64,000 bases of DNA from JAQBQB01 sp963846925 (GCA_963846925.1 CAWJXW010000009.1:62001-126000), one strand, 5' to 3'; positions 17,315 through 27,312 are shown, counted from the stretch's first letter. Numbers and translations are program-made. The notes: generated by a model from the sequence alone, not told the origin.

Positions 17315-18838
17315 ATGAAGCTCGTCGAGTGCGTCCCGAATTTTTCCGAAGGCCGCCGGCCCGAGGTCGTCACCGCCATCCGTGACGCGATCGCCGCCGT
17401 CGAGAGCGTCGCGCTGCTCGACGTCTCGTCCGACGCCTCGCACAACCGTACCGTCGTCACGTTCGTCGTGGGAGTCGAGCACGCCGTCGACGCGGCGTTC
17501 GCCGGAATTCGCGCCGCCCGCGACCGGATCGATCTCAATGCGCACAGCGGCGAGCACCCGCGCATGGGAGCGACGGACGTCGTCCCATTTGTCCCGCTCG
17601 AGGGCGCGACGATGGAGGACTGCATCGTCCTCGCGAAGCAGCTCGGCGAGCGCGTCGGCAAGGAATTGCAGATCCCCGTCTTTCTCTACGAGCGCGCGGC
17701 CACGCGGCCCGAGCGCGAAAATCTCGCCGACATCCGGCGCGGCGAATTCGAGGGAATTCGCGACGAGATGGCGACCGGCGCCACAACTCGCACTCCCGAC
17801 TTCGGCCCGTCGACGATTCACCCGACCGCCGGCGCGGTGGCGATCGGCGCGCGGCCCTTTCTCGTTGCGTACAACGTCTACCTCGGACCGGCATCGAACC
17901 TTCAGGTCGCGAAGAACGTCGCGAAGGCGGTGCGCGGGTCCTCCGGCGGACTTCGTTACGTGAAGGGACTCGGCCTCGAGGTGGACGGACAGGCGCAGGT
18001 CTCGATGAATCTCGTCGACACCGAGAAGACGCCGCTCTATCGCGCCTTCGACGCGGTGAAGATGGAAGCGGAGTCGCAGGGCGTTTCGCCGACGTGGAGC
18101 GAGATCGTCGGACTCGTCCCCGAGCGCGCGCTGTTCGAGACCGCGGCCCGCCACATCCGGCTCCGCGACTTCAAGCCGGAGATCGTCCTCGAGAACAAGG
18201 TGCGCGCGGCAGTGCAAGGCGGCGAGTCGGTGTCCGGATTCATCGCGTCGGTCGCGTCGTCGGCGCCGACTCCGGGCGGCGGCAGCGTCGTCGCCCACGC
18301 GGGGGCGCTCGCTGCCGCGCTCACGCAGATGGTCGCCGGACTCACCGCGGGGCGAAAGAAATACGTCGCCGTCGACGCCGAGATGCGCGCGCTCGGACTG
18401 GAAGCGGCGGGGCTCGTCAATACGCTCTCGGCGCTCGTCGTGAAGGACGCCAACGCGTACGGCGCCGTCTCCGCGGCGTACAAGCTGCCGTCCGAGCCGG
18501 CCGACGCTCTCGCCAAACGAAAGCGAGCGATCGATGACGCGCTCATCGGCGCGGCCGACGTCCCGCTCGAGACCGCGCGCGCCTGCGCGAAGGTCGCCGA
18601 GCTGGCGGCGACGTGCGCGACGAAGGGAAACTCGAACGCGGTCTCCGACGCCGGCGTCGCCGCGCTCCTCGCCGACGCCGCCTGCCGCGGCGCGGTGTAC
18701 AACGTCCGGATCAACGTCGCCGCGCTCGACGACAAGTCACGCGGCGCGGGTCTCGTCGCCGAGGCCAATCAATTGCTCACGAAGACGCGCTCCCTCGTGG
18801 ATCAGGCGACGGCTGCCGTCGAGGCTGCGATCGGCTGA
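17315..18838 (+). CDS. ftcD: Glutamate formimidoyltransferase / formimidoyltetrahydrofolate cyclodeaminase
   Basis: A 507-residue bifunctional protein. Residues 1 to about 300 are the formiminotransferase (MKLVECVPNFSEGRRPEVV, DASHNRTVVTFVG-like, and GEHPRMGATDVVPFVPL). Residues ~310 to 507 are the all-helical cyclodeaminase (VSGFIASVASSAPTPGGGSV). It moves the formimino group of histidine-derived formiminoglutamate to tetrahydrofolate and then releases ammonia. No hut genes are beside it. The start ATG 17315 gives the canonical N-terminus; an upstream in-frame extension is not supported. Confidence 0.94.
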   Translation: MKLVECVPNFSEGRRPEVVTAIRDAIAAVESVALLDVSSDASHNRTVVTFVVGVEHAVDAAFAGIRAARDRIDLNAHSGEHPRMGATDVVPFVPLEGATMEDCIVLAKQLGERVGKELQIPVFLYERAATRPERENLADIRRGEFEGIRDEMATGATTRTPDFGPSTIHPTAGAVAIGARPFLVAYNVYLGPASNLQVAKNVAKAVRGSSGGLRYVKGLGLEVDGQAQVSMNLVDTEKTPLYRAFDAVKMEAESQGVSPTWSEIVGLVPERALFETAARHIRLRDFKPEIVLENKVRAAVQGGESVSGFIASVASSAPTPGGGSVVAHAGALAAALTQMVAGLTAGRKKYVAVDAEMRALGLEAAGLVNTLSALVVKDANAYGAVSAAYKLPSEPADALAKRKRAIDDALIGAADVPLETARACAKVAELAATCATKGNSNAVSDAGVAALLADAACRGAVYNVRINVAALDDKSRGAGLVAEANQLLTKTRSLVDQATAAVEAAIG

Positions 18839-18868
18839 ACCACAACCGCAACCGCGAACTGCAACTAC

Positions 18869-18906
18869 CTCAACGCAGAGACGCAGAGGGCGCAGAGCCA
18901 CAGAGG
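18869..18906. repeat. CAACGCAG repeat copy downstream of ftcD
   Basis: CTCAACGCAGAGACGCAGAG starts the copy, followed by GGCGCAGAGCCACAGAGG. It shares 12-20 bases with each inverted repeat of the GxxExxY locus at 41691 and 42187. It lies between two convergent genes and no coding frame is associated with it. Confidence 0.7.
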
Positions 18907-18954
18907 TGAAACGACGAAGGAGCTTTTTTTGAACGACCTCGGGGAGCCACGGCC

Positions 18955-19452
18955 CTAGTGCCGCTGGCCGTCGTCCGGGTGACACGCCTCGTCGATCACG
19001 ACCGCCACGGCGAGTAGCAGCACCTGGTCCTCGGTGCCGCGGATGTCGATACCGTAGGTGTCCGCCCATGCGAACCACTGCTTCGATACCGATGCCACGA
19101 CTCGCTCGCCGCGCATGATCTGATACTCGTGGTCGGTCAGGTTCCCCTCGGCGTCGAAGTTGTCGTCGATGCCGGGGACTTCGACGGTGAACCGGTGCTT
19201 GAAGAACGCGAGCGGCTCCTTGCGGACCGTCGCGACGACGTGGCCGTCGCGGAAGATCTCGTACGTCTTTCCCCACGACAGCACGCGCTGCTTGATGAAC
19301 GCGAGTTCGTTGCCGGCGAGATCCTGGAACGAAAGCTGGTCGCCGATCGTGAACGCCTTGCCGTCCACGAAGTAGATGTCGTTCCCGTCCTTGTCCTTGA
19401 TGTAGAAGTCGTCGCCCCAAGACAGCAGCTTCTGCTTCATCATGTATTGCAT
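18955..19452 (-). CDS. LURP-one-related (DUF567) family protein
   Basis: A 165-residue protein whose repeated short-strand pattern (FYIKDKDGNDIYFVDGKAF, LSFQDLAGNELAFIKQRVLS, YEIFRDGHVVATVRKE) matches the LURP-one/Tubby-like barrel. The family is related to phospholipid scramblases and its bacterial role is unknown. There is no signal peptide. It ends with an acidic/His-rich tail (EACHPDDGQRH). It is separate from the M20 peptidase gene upstream by 40 bases on the same strand and may be co-transcribed with it. Confidence 0.82.
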   Translation of the reverse strand: MQYMMKQKLLSWGDDFYIKDKDGNDIYFVDGKAFTIGDQLSFQDLAGNELAFIKQRVLSWGKTYEIFRDGHVVATVRKEPLAFFKHRFTVEVPGIDDNFDAEGNLTDHEYQIMRGERVVASVSKQWFAWADTYGIDIRGTEDQVLLLAVAVVIDEACHPDDGQRH

Positions 19453-19493
19453 TCAGCGTCTTCTCGCTCGAGTCGTGAGTTGAGTGGTGCCGC

Positions 19494-20897
19494 CTACTTC
19501 TTCGCCGCCACGTCGACCAACGTGCGGTAGATCATTTCCGTCCCCTGCTTGAGCGACGCGACACTGACCTTCTCGTCGTTCCCGTGCATGCGCGTCAGCT
19601 CGTCGGCGTCGATCGGGTACGGATAGATGCCGTACACCGGAACTCCGCGCGACCGCCACGCTCCCGCGTCGGTCCCCGCCTGGAAGAGATACGGCGTGAC
19701 CTCCGCGCCCGGGAACGTCGCGTGCGCTTCTTTCTCTAACGCGCGATAGAGCGCGGTTGTGTCAGGCGACTCGGGCGCCGACGCGTAGACGCGACTCCCG
19801 ATCGAGAACTCGAGCCCGGAGTCGCCGGCGATCTTCTTCAGCGTCGCGACGACAGCCGCCGGATCGCTTCCCGGAATCAGTCGGAGGTTGATCATCGCCT
19901 GCGCCGAGCCGGGGATGACGTTGTTGCGGAAACCGCCGTTGATGATCACGGGCGCGATCGTATTTCGAATCAGCGAGTGCAGCAGCGGATCCCGGCTCAC
20001 GATCGAGTCGGCACGCCGCGCCTTCACCGGATCGTCGCCGACGACGTCACGATAGTAGCCGGACATCGGCGGCGCGCTCGTCTTGGACAGCGCGAGGAAG
20101 AACCGTTTCGTCGACGGCGAAATGGTGAGCGGCGTCTCGTACGCGGAGATCTTCGCCATCCCACGCGACAGCGCGAAGATGGCGTTGTCCGGGCGCGGCA
20201 TCGAGCTGTGGGTGGACGTCCCGTGCGCCGTGATCGTGAGCGGGATCGACATCTTGTCCGCCGTCGAGATGCTCACGTAGCGCACGTGCCCATCGTCGCC
20301 CTTCATGATCCAGCCGCCTTCGTTCAGCGCGAACTCGGCGTCGATGTCGGACCAGTTGCTCTTCGCCAGCCATTCCGTGCTGTAAGGACCGCCGCTCTCT
20401 TCGTCCGCCTCGGCCAGAAAGATCACGTCACGTGCGAGCGGCACCTTTCGCTCGGCCAACATCATCACCGCTCGCGCGAAGACCGCCATCCCGCCCTTGA
20501 AATCGATCGCGCCGCGGCCGTAGACGTAGCCGTCCTTCTCGATCCCGTCGAACGGCTCGAGCGACCACTTCTCGCGCTCCACGCCGACGACGTCCGCGTG
20601 CGCCGCGACCAACACCGGCCGCTTCGACCCGTCGCCGCGCAGCCGCGCGATGATGTGCGTCTTCGCCGAATCCGGTGTCGGGACGATCTTCACGTCGAAG
20701 CCGAGCGCCCGAAATCGCGCCGCGAGGATGTCGTCGACCGCCTGCGTTCGCCCCGGCGGATTCGACGAGTTCGCGCGAATAAGGTCGCGCAGCAGCGATA
20801 CGGTCGAGTCTTCACCGGTTTGCGCCCCGGCGACTGTCGAGCAGAACAGCGCTGCCACGGCGATCCAGGGCAGACCTAGGGTACGCGCTCGAATCAT
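19494..20897 (-). CDS. Secreted M20 family metallopeptidase
   Basis: A 467-residue protein with a signal peptide (IAVAALFCSTVAGAQ, cleaved near residue 25). M20 zinc-site motifs are VAAHADVVGVE, YGRGAIDFKGGMA, and ADEESGGPYS. A dimerisation-domain segment (HGTSTHSSMPRP) follows. It probably hydrolyses peptides or acyl amino acids in the periplasm. The whole family length is present and no frameshift is seen. Confidence 0.9.
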   Translation of the reverse strand: MIRARTLGLPWIAVAALFCSTVAGAQTGEDSTVSLLRDLIRANSSNPPGRTQAVDDILAARFRALGFDVKIVPTPDSAKTHIIARLRGDGSKRPVLVAAHADVVGVEREKWSLEPFDGIEKDGYVYGRGAIDFKGGMAVFARAVMMLAERKVPLARDVIFLAEADEESGGPYSTEWLAKSNWSDIDAEFALNEGGWIMKGDDGHVRYVSISTADKMSIPLTITAHGTSTHSSMPRPDNAIFALSRGMAKISAYETPLTISPSTKRFFLALSKTSAPPMSGYYRDVVGDDPVKARRADSIVSRDPLLHSLIRNTIAPVIINGGFRNNVIPGSAQAMINLRLIPGSDPAAVVATLKKIAGDSGLEFSIGSRVYASAPESPDTTALYRALEKEAHATFPGAEVTPYLFQAGTDAGAWRSRGVPVYGIYPYPIDADELTRMHGNDEKVSVASLKQGTEMIYRTLVDVAAKK

Positions 20898-21009
20898 GTG
20901 GAGTGGTCGGCGGAAGGAGGGAATGCGTCCGGAGTCCGGATCTATCTACGGGCCGCCGGTCCGCCTGTCCACCTAAGCTCTACTCCGGCGGCTCGCTTGC
21001 TCTCAGTTG

Positions 21010-21267
21010 CCAGACCAGCATCGAGCGTTCAGCATCGCGGGACGAGGAGTGGGAACCGCTTTGCACTCCGCGTGGCAAGAATGGCATCGGTGCACACCCA
21101 GGCGTCAGGACGGCCTGAGGACCCAGTTGTCCGACGCCTGATGTCCGGAATCTCAAAGGCTCGGCAGTCTGACGCCTGGGTGGCCAGCGCAGCAGGTCAA
21201 GGCGCACGGAGTTCAAAGCGGTTCCGGCATCTCGTCTCTCGATGCTGAATGCTCGATGCTGGTCTGG
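21010..21267. repeat. Large imperfect foldback, arms about 110 bases
   Basis: The 408-base gap 20898-21305 holds one large palindrome. CCAGACCAGCATCGAGCGTT at 21010 is matched in reverse complement at 21240-21267 with one mismatch over 28 bases. Further inward GGAACCGCTTTGCACTCCG pairs with CGGAGTTCAAAGCGGTTCC, and CACCCAGGCGTCAG pairs with CTGACGCCTGGGTG. The centre is near 21140. No ORF spans it convincingly. It could be a foldback-type mobile relic or a large RNA hairpin downstream of the next gene. Confidence 0.75.
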
Positions 21268-21305
21268 CCTCTGTCGCCCGCCAGCGTCCGAACGCGGCGC
21301 TCGCT

Positions 21306-22061
21306 CTACTTGCTCGACAGGTTCGCGAACATGTCCCAGTACACGGCGACCCCGCACCGCTGACCAGCAGCCGAGTCCCACATGTAACGCTGATACTCCC
21401 TGGGAACGTCAGCCGGCGTGGGGTAGACCTCGAGCGCCATCAGGTCCCACGGAATATCCGGGACGAAGTTGGCCGCGGTGGCGGGGCGGCCGTTGACGAG
21501 CGATACCATGCAGTGAAGGCCGTTCGCGACGGGAATCCTGCGGTTGCCGGTGCGCGTCGGCCGCACGTCGATCCGGAATCCCGGGATGTCGCGGAACAGA
21601 TCCGCCGTCGTGAGCGGGTCCTTGTCGTCGATGTCGAGGTAGTCCATGAAGACGCCCTTGTCGCCCCGCTTTCGACGGCACATGAAGCCGTCGATCGACC
21701 GCTCCGGGCAACTGCCGTCCTCGCGGACGACGACCGTATCGAGGTCGGCCATCCGGTGGTCGAGCGTGATCTTCACGTCGGCCGAGCCGTCGCCGTGGAT
21801 GTCCGCCGTCGACTCTCCCGCCGAGTAGCCGAGCTTCCGGGCGTGCAGGATGTACTGCCCGCCGCCGATGCCGGCCATCGTGAATCGCCCCAGCGAATCG
21901 GTGCGCGCTCGGTGCGGGCCCGGCGTCGCGACGACCTCGACGTTGAGGAGCGGGCGGTCGGCGGAATCGCGAACCACGCCTCGCAAGGTGCCCCCACCCT
22001 GCGCGGCAAGCGTGGCCGGAAGTAAGACCAACGAGCCGAGGGACACGGCCGACAAGCGCAT
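21306..22061 (-). CDS. Secreted carboxypeptidase-regulatory-like domain protein
   Basis: A 251-residue protein from ATG 22061 with a signal peptide (SLGSLVLLPATLAAQ). Residues ~25-105 form a CarboxypepD_reg beta-sandwich (LRGVVRDSADRPLLNVEVVA, GRFTMAGIGGGQYILHARKL). The rest resembles a short plug-like region (DLFRDIPGFRIDVRPTRTG) but lacks a TonB barrel. Four Cys residues suggest disulfides (GSCPERSIDGFMCRRK). Related standalone proteins are common in environmental Gemmatimonadota, and their role is unknown. Confidence 0.75.
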   Translation of the reverse strand: MRLSAVSLGSLVLLPATLAAQGGGTLRGVVRDSADRPLLNVEVVATPGPHRARTDSLGRFTMAGIGGGQYILHARKLGYSAGESTADIHGDGSADVKITLDHRMADLDTVVVREDGSCPERSIDGFMCRRKRGDKGVFMDYLDIDDKDPLTTADLFRDIPGFRIDVRPTRTGNRRIPVANGLHCMVSLVNGRPATAANFVPDIPWDLMALEVYPTPADVPREYQRYMWDSAAGQRCGVAVYWDMFANLSSK

Positions 22062-22209
22062 AGCCAGGAACCTAAGGGGTGGTGTGGATGACCGCGCCAA
22101 CTGGGGGCCAGACGACCGCGAACTGCGCGCCACGGGGACGAACCGGAGCCCTGTCGCCGCCCGGGCTCGGCGAACATAATTGACGATCTCCCGCGACAGA
22201 CGAGCAACC

Positions 22210-24122
22210 ATGAGCATTCGCGAAGACCTCGAGCTCCTCGACCAGACCCAACACGAGCTGGAATTCCTCGGCGACGAACTGGAAGAAACGCACGGCATAG
22301 ATCGACGCGACTTCGTGTTCTGGTCGCTCGTGACCGCCGCCGCGAGCACGTTCGGTTTCGGCGCCAGCGCACTCGCGCAGGCGCCCACGACGGCCCCCGG
22401 TACGACACCGCCGCAAGCGGCGCCGCTTCCGCCGCTCGGCAACGGCGAGCCGGTCTCGTGGACGTTCCAGCCGTATCCCGAGCGGCACCGGCGCGCTGAT
22501 GGAAAAGCTCATCAACGAGCGCGGCGCCGCGGCGTTCCAGCGCGCGACGTTCACCGTACAGCCGTGGACCGGCACGGTGCCGACCGATCCCAGACGAGAT
22601 CGCGTTCCTCCCCGCGCACCGTCTCTCCGCGCTGATCAAGGGCGCGCAAGATCACGTCGACGCAGCTCACGCGGATCTATCTCGACCGCATCAAGCGGCT
22701 CGATCCGACGCTGCTCTGCGCCGTCACGATCATGGAAGACCAGGCGATGGCCGAAGCGGCAAAGGCCGACGCCGACCTCAAGGCGGGCAAGTATCACGGC
22801 CCGCTGCACGGCATTCCGTACGGCGTGAAGGACCTCTTCTCGATGAAGGGCGTGCGCACGACGTGGGGCTCGAAGGATTTCGAGAACCGCATCATCGACG
22901 AAGACGCCGAGGTCGTCGTGCGGCTCCGCAACGCCGGCGCGGTGCTCATCGCCAAGCTCGCGACCGGACTCTTCGCGCAGGGCGACCAGTGGTATCGCGG
23001 CCGCACGAACAACCCGTGGGACATTCGCCGCGGATCGAGCGGTTCGTCGGCCGGCCCGCGTCGGCGACCGCGGCGGGTTGCGTCGCGTTCGGCATCGGCA
23101 CGGAGACGTCGGGCTCGATCGTGTCGCCGTCGCGCGAGTGCGGGCTCAGCGCGCTGCGTCCGACGTTCGGCCGAGTGACGCGGCACGGCGGAATGGTGCT
23201 GGCGTGGTCGCAGGACCGCGTCGGTCCGATCTGCCGCACGATCGAAGATTGCGCGATGGTGTTCAACACGATCCACGGCGTCGATCCGAAGGATCCGGGC
23301 ACGGTCACGACGCCGTTCCATTTCGACCGCAACGTCAAGCTCGCGTCGATGCGCATCGGCGTCGACGCGAACGCGCCGAAGGAATTCGTCGACAAGCTGC
23401 GCGAGCTCGGCGCGTCGCCGAAGGAGATCGCCGCGCGGCCGCAGCGGCGGCAGGCGGTGGACTCGGCGTCGAGTCGTCGGCGGCGTTCGATTCGTACGTG
23501 CAGATGAAGGCGAAGGAGCTCGGCATCGACCTCGCGACGATTCCCGAGCCGCAGGGTCGCGGTGGCTTCGGCGGCGGAGGCGGCGGCGGCGGTCGAGGAC
23601 GCGGCGCGCCGGGAGATTCGGTGACGCTCGCCGGGCGCGGCGGTGCGGCCGATAGCGCGGGCGCTGGTCGTCGGTGGCGGCGGCGGCGGCGGCGGCGGTC
23701 GCGGCGACGCCGGGAATCCAACCGGCATGGCGGCGCTCACGCGCTGGACCGGCGGCCGATTCCCGCGCGCGTTCGACTTCGTTCAGCAGCAGCGGCGCCG
23801 GTAGATCCTCATCACGCAGATGGCCGAGCTGCTCAAGGACTTCGACATGTACGTGCCGGGCGCGAACGGGTACGACGTCGGGCTGCACGCGCAGACGGGA
23901 CATCCGTGCGCGGTCGTGCCGTACAAGTTCGAGCCGCAGCCCGCGGGTCGTGGCGGTCGCGGAGGCGCGCCCGTCGACTCGACGGCGCCGCCGGTGACCT
24001 ACAATCCGCAGCCGATCTGCGCGGTGCTCGCGGGGAATCTGTACAACGACGACAAGATTCTGTCGGTCGCGCACCAGTATCAGATTCACACGGACTGGCA
24101 CACGAAGCATCCGTCGATCTAG
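22210..24122 (+). pseudogene. Tat-signal amidase (amidase signature family), multiply broken
   Basis: The ATG at 22210 opens a protein with a twin-arginine signal (IDRRDFVFWSLVTAAAST, then GASALAQ). Downstream all frames carry amidase segments: HGIPYGVKDLFSMKG with the catalytic Lys, RRGSSGSSAGP with the Ser nucleophile, and GCVAFGIGTETSGSIVSPS. Frame changes are needed near 22476, 22590, 22650, 23060, 23455 and 23690, and a TAG at 23802 interrupts RRR-ILITQMAELLKDF where Gln would be expected. A Gly-rich tract lies at 23565-23700. It is either a decayed gene or heavily miscalled. It is followed by the gluconate dehydrogenase-like cluster. Confidence 0.75.
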
Positions 24123-24143
24123 TCAGAGGAGGACTCAGCCGCG

Positions 24144-24753
24144 ATGCAACGCCGCGATCTGCTCCGTGCTTTCGGCGCCGCGACGGCGCTCGCGTTCATC
24201 CCCCGCGACGCGATGGCCGTGTGGGCGCGCGTCGCGAGCGGCGTTCGCCCTGCCGCGGGCCTGACCGACGCGCAGCTCACGCTCGTCGGCGCGATCGCGG
24301 ACACGATTCTCCCGCGCACCGACTCCCCCAGCGCGACCGACGTCCGCGTGCCGGCATTCGTCGACGTGATCGTGAGCGAGAACTACACCGACGCCGAGCG
24401 CACCTCGTTTCTCGCGGGACTCGACACACTGAATACCTGGACGCCGGTTGCCGCGGGTTCGTCGGACACGACGGCGCAGGCGACTCGTCGTTCACGCGCA
24501 TTCGCCGACCTCGCCAACGACGAACGTGGCGCCGTGCTTGACCGCGATCGAGCACGCGCCGAGCCGCCGCGAAGAGCCGATGCGCACGTACTGGCGGCTC
24601 AAGGGTCTCGTCATCCACGGCTACTTCACGAGCGAGCGCGTCTCCAAGGACGTGCTCCACGTCGAGGTGATGCCCGGCCGCTTCGAAGGCTCCGCGCCGC
24701 TCGCGACCAAGGCGGCGAGCTCCTCCTCACGCGAGATGCACGACCATGCGTGA
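24144..24753 (+). CDS. Gluconate 2-dehydrogenase subunit 3-like Tat protein, one +1 frameshift
   Basis: It starts with MQRRDLLRAFGAATALAFIP, a twin-arginine signal. The mature part carries the subunit-3 pattern LTLVGAIADTILPRTDSPSA and FVDVIVSENYTDAERTSFLAG. The frame shifts at the TT pair 24537-24538. Removing one T joins GAVL to TAIEHAPSRREEPMRTYW and on to ASSSSREMHDHA, giving about 202 residues. Its end overlaps the GMC oxidoreductase start by eight bases. This family is the small partner of membrane-bound GMC sugar dehydrogenases. Confidence 0.8.
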
Positions 24754-26437
24754 GACGACGCATTTCGACGCGATCGTCGTCGGCTCCGGCATCTCCGGCG
24801 GCTGGGCGGCAAAGGAGCTCACCGAGCACGGGCTCAAGACGCTCGTCCTCGAAGCGGGCGGCCCCGTCGATCCGAATCACGATTTCGTCGAGCACGTCCA
24901 GCCATGGGAGATGCACTTCCGCGGACTCGGCGACCGCAAGCTGCTCGAGGCCGACTATCCCGTGCAGCGCGATTGCTACGCGTGCGACGAGATGGGACAC
25001 AAGTTCTTCGTGAAGGACGCGGAGAACCCGTACACGAATCCGCAGGACGCGCCGTTCAAATGGTTCCGCGGCCGGCACGTCGGCGGACGCTCGATCACGT
25101 GGGGCCGGCAGGTCTATCGCTGGAGCGACCTCGATTTCACGGCGAACGCGAAGGACGGCCACGGCAACGACTGGCCGATCCGCTACGCCGACATCGCGCC
25201 CTGGTACTCGCACGTCGAGCGCTTCATCGGGATCACCGGCGCGCACGAAGGATTGTCGCAGCTTCCCGACGGCGAGTTCCTCCCGCCGATGCAGATGACG
25301 TGCGTCGAGCAGGATGCTCGGCCCAAGATCCTCAAGGCGTTCGGTGGCGAGCGCGTGATGACGATCGGCCGCGCGGCGATTCTCACGAAGAATCACAACG
25401 GGCGCCTCGCCTGCCACTACTGCGGTCCGTGCGAGCGCGGCTGCATCACGCAGTCGTACTTCAACAGCCTCGGCTCGACGCTTCCCGCCGCGGCGAAGAC
25501 GGGCAACCTCACGCTGCGACCGAACAGCGTCGTCGCCGAGGTGCTCTACGATCCGAAGAAGGGCCGCGCGAGCGGCGTGCGCGTGATCGACGCGCAGACG
25601 ATGGAGTCGCGCGAGTACACGGCGCGCGTCGTCTTTCTCTGCGCGTCGACGATCGAGTCGGTTCGCCTGCTGCTCAACTCGAAGAGCACGCGCTTCCCCG
25701 ACGGCCTCGCCAACTCGAGCGGTCTGCTCGGCCGCTACGTGATGGACCACCACTACGGCTCGGGCGCCGGGGGAACCGTGCCGGGCTTCACCGACAAGCG
25801 CACGATCGGCCATCGGCCCAACGGCATCTACATCGCGCGATTCCGAAACGTGAAGTCGGCGCACCCGAACTTCCTGCGCGGCTACGGTATGCAAGGCGGC
25901 TCGGGGCGCGGCGGTTGGGGACGCGGGTCGAGCATGCCCGGCTACGGCGCCTCGTTCAAGCAATCGTTGATCGACGAGCTCGGACCGTGGTCGCTGTCGG
26001 CGTCCGGTTGGGGCGAGACGCTTCCCCACCCCGACAACCGCGTCACGCTCGATGCGAACGTGAAGGACAAGTGGGGAGTTCCATCCGCGCACATCGAAGT
26101 CCGTTGGCGCGAGAACGAGCGCGCGATGGACGAAGACATGAAGACCGCGATGGCCGAGATGCTCGACGCCGCGGGATGCACGGACATCCGCACGCACGGA
26201 TCGAACAATCCGCCCGGCCACTGCATCCACGAGATGGGCGGCGCGCGCATGAGCAAGAGGGCCGACGAGGGCGTGCTCAATCGTTGGAATCAGGCGTGGG
26301 ACGTGAAGAACCTGTTCATCACGGACGGCGCGTGCATGGCGAGCAACGGCTGCCAGAACCCGAGCATCACGTACATGGCGCTCACGGCGCGCGCGGTGTC
26401 GCACGCCGTGACCCTCACGAAGCAGAACGCGCTGTGA
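24746..26437 (+). CDS. GMC family FAD-dependent oxidoreductase
   Basis: A 563-residue flavoprotein. FAD-binding IVVGSGISGGWAAKEL is at residues 10-25 and the GMC C-terminal motif is GHCIHEMGGARMS, followed by FITDGACMASNGCQNPSIT with the active-site region. A cluster LACHYCGPCERGC provides four Cys, as in gluconate 2-dehydrogenase-type GMC proteins. It has no signal of its own, so it is probably exported with the Tat-signal subunit-3 partner encoded just upstream. The likely substrate is a sugar or sugar acid. It is intact. Confidence 0.92.
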   Translation: MRETTHFDAIVVGSGISGGWAAKELTEHGLKTLVLEAGGPVDPNHDFVEHVQPWEMHFRGLGDRKLLEADYPVQRDCYACDEMGHKFFVKDAENPYTNPQDAPFKWFRGRHVGGRSITWGRQVYRWSDLDFTANAKDGHGNDWPIRYADIAPWYSHVERFIGITGAHEGLSQLPDGEFLPPMQMTCVEQDARPKILKAFGGERVMTIGRAAILTKNHNGRLACHYCGPCERGCITQSYFNSLGSTLPAAAKTGNLTLRPNSVVAEVLYDPKKGRASGVRVIDAQTMESREYTARVVFLCASTIESVRLLLNSKSTRFPDGLANSSGLLGRYVMDHHYGSGAGGTVPGFTDKRTIGHRPNGIYIARFRNVKSAHPNFLRGYGMQGGSGRGGWGRGSSMPGYGASFKQSLIDELGPWSLSASGWGETLPHPDNRVTLDANVKDKWGVPSAHIEVRWRENERAMDEDMKTAMAEMLDAAGCTDIRTHGSNNPPGHCIHEMGGARMSKRADEGVLNRWNQAWDVKNLFITDGACMASNGCQNPSITYMALTARAVSHAVTLTKQNAL

Positions 26438-27300
26438 CGCGCGACATCTCTCGGCGCGAAGCACTCGGCGCTCTCGGCGCGCTGACCGCCGGCGTCGCAC
26501 TCGCGCCGCGCGGCGCGCTCGCCGAATCGCCCAACGAAGCGCGCGCGTCGCGACTCAAGCAGTCGGTCTCGCGATGGTGCTACGCCAAGATCCCGCTCGA
26601 CGACTTGTGCGAGTCCGCGAAGTCGATCGGCTACAAGTCGGTCGAGCTGCTGAGCGAGCCGGAATGGCCGGTCGTGAAGAAGCACGGGCTCGACTGCGCG
26701 ATGGCCAACGGCTTCGGCCAGATTCCCGTCGGATTCAATCGCCCCGACAACCACGACAAGCTCGTCGCCGACGCGACGCGGATGCTGCCGCTCGTCGCGG
26801 CGGCGGGGATTCCGAACATCGTCGTGTTCAGCGGCAACCGCGCCGGCCTGTCAGACGGCGAGGGGATTGCCAACTGCATCACCGGCCTCAAGCGCGTCAC
26901 GCCCGTCGCCGAGCAACACGGCGTCACGCTCTGCCTCGAGGTGTTGAACAGCAAGGTGGATCACAAGGACTACCAGGCCGACCACACGGCGTGGGCCGTC
27001 CAGGTCGTGCAAGGCGTCGCATCGCCGCGCCTCAAGCTGCTGTACGACATCTACCACATGCAGATCATGGAAGGCGACGTCATCCGGACGATTCGCGCCA
27101 ACGCGCAGCACATCGCGCACTACCACACCGGCGGCGTCCCCGGCCGCGCCGAGATCGACGACACGCAGGAGCTCAACTACCGTCGCGTGATGCAGGCGAT
27201 CGCCGACACCGGCTACACAGGCTTCGTGGGCCAGGAGTTCGTCCCCAAACGCGACCCGATCGCGTCGCTCAAGCAGGCGTACGAGATCTGCGACGTGTGA
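26434..27300 (+). CDS. Tat-exported hydroxypyruvate isomerase-like sugar isomerase/epimerase
   Basis: A 288-residue TIM-barrel protein starting at GTG 26434, four bases inside the GMC stop. The N-terminus carries a twin-arginine signal (ISRREALGALGALTAGVALA). Metal-ligand positions typical of hydroxypyruvate isomerases are visible: Glu in LCLEVLNSK, Asp in LLYDIYHMQ, His in HYHTGGVPGR, and Glu in GQEFVPKRD. It probably acts on the keto-sugar product of the GMC dehydrogenase. The export signal on this family is unusual in Proteobacteria but common in Bacteroidota and Gemmatimonadota. Confidence 0.88.
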   Translation: MTRDISRREALGALGALTAGVALAPRGALAESPNEARASRLKQSVSRWCYAKIPLDDLCESAKSIGYKSVELLSEPEWPVVKKHGLDCAMANGFGQIPVGFNRPDNHDKLVADATRMLPLVAAAGIPNIVVFSGNRAGLSDGEGIANCITGLKRVTPVAEQHGVTLCLEVLNSKVDHKDYQADHTAWAVQVVQGVASPRLKLLYDIYHMQIMEGDVIRTIRANAQHIAHYHTGGVPGRAEIDDTQELNYRRVMQAIADTGYTGFVGQEFVPKRDPIASLKQAYEICDV

Positions 27301-27312
27301 ACGGCGAGCGTT

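Noticed and set aside
24626..26500. A 624-codon minus-strand frame opposite the GMC oxidoreductase
   Set aside because: Composition is dominated by Arg/Val/Asp shadows of the real gene, and the GMC frame has all expected motifs.
24904..27300. A 798-codon frame joining GMC shadow sequence to the sugar isomerase
   Set aside because: Only the part from GTG 26434 is coding; the upstream part is the wrong frame of the GMC gene.
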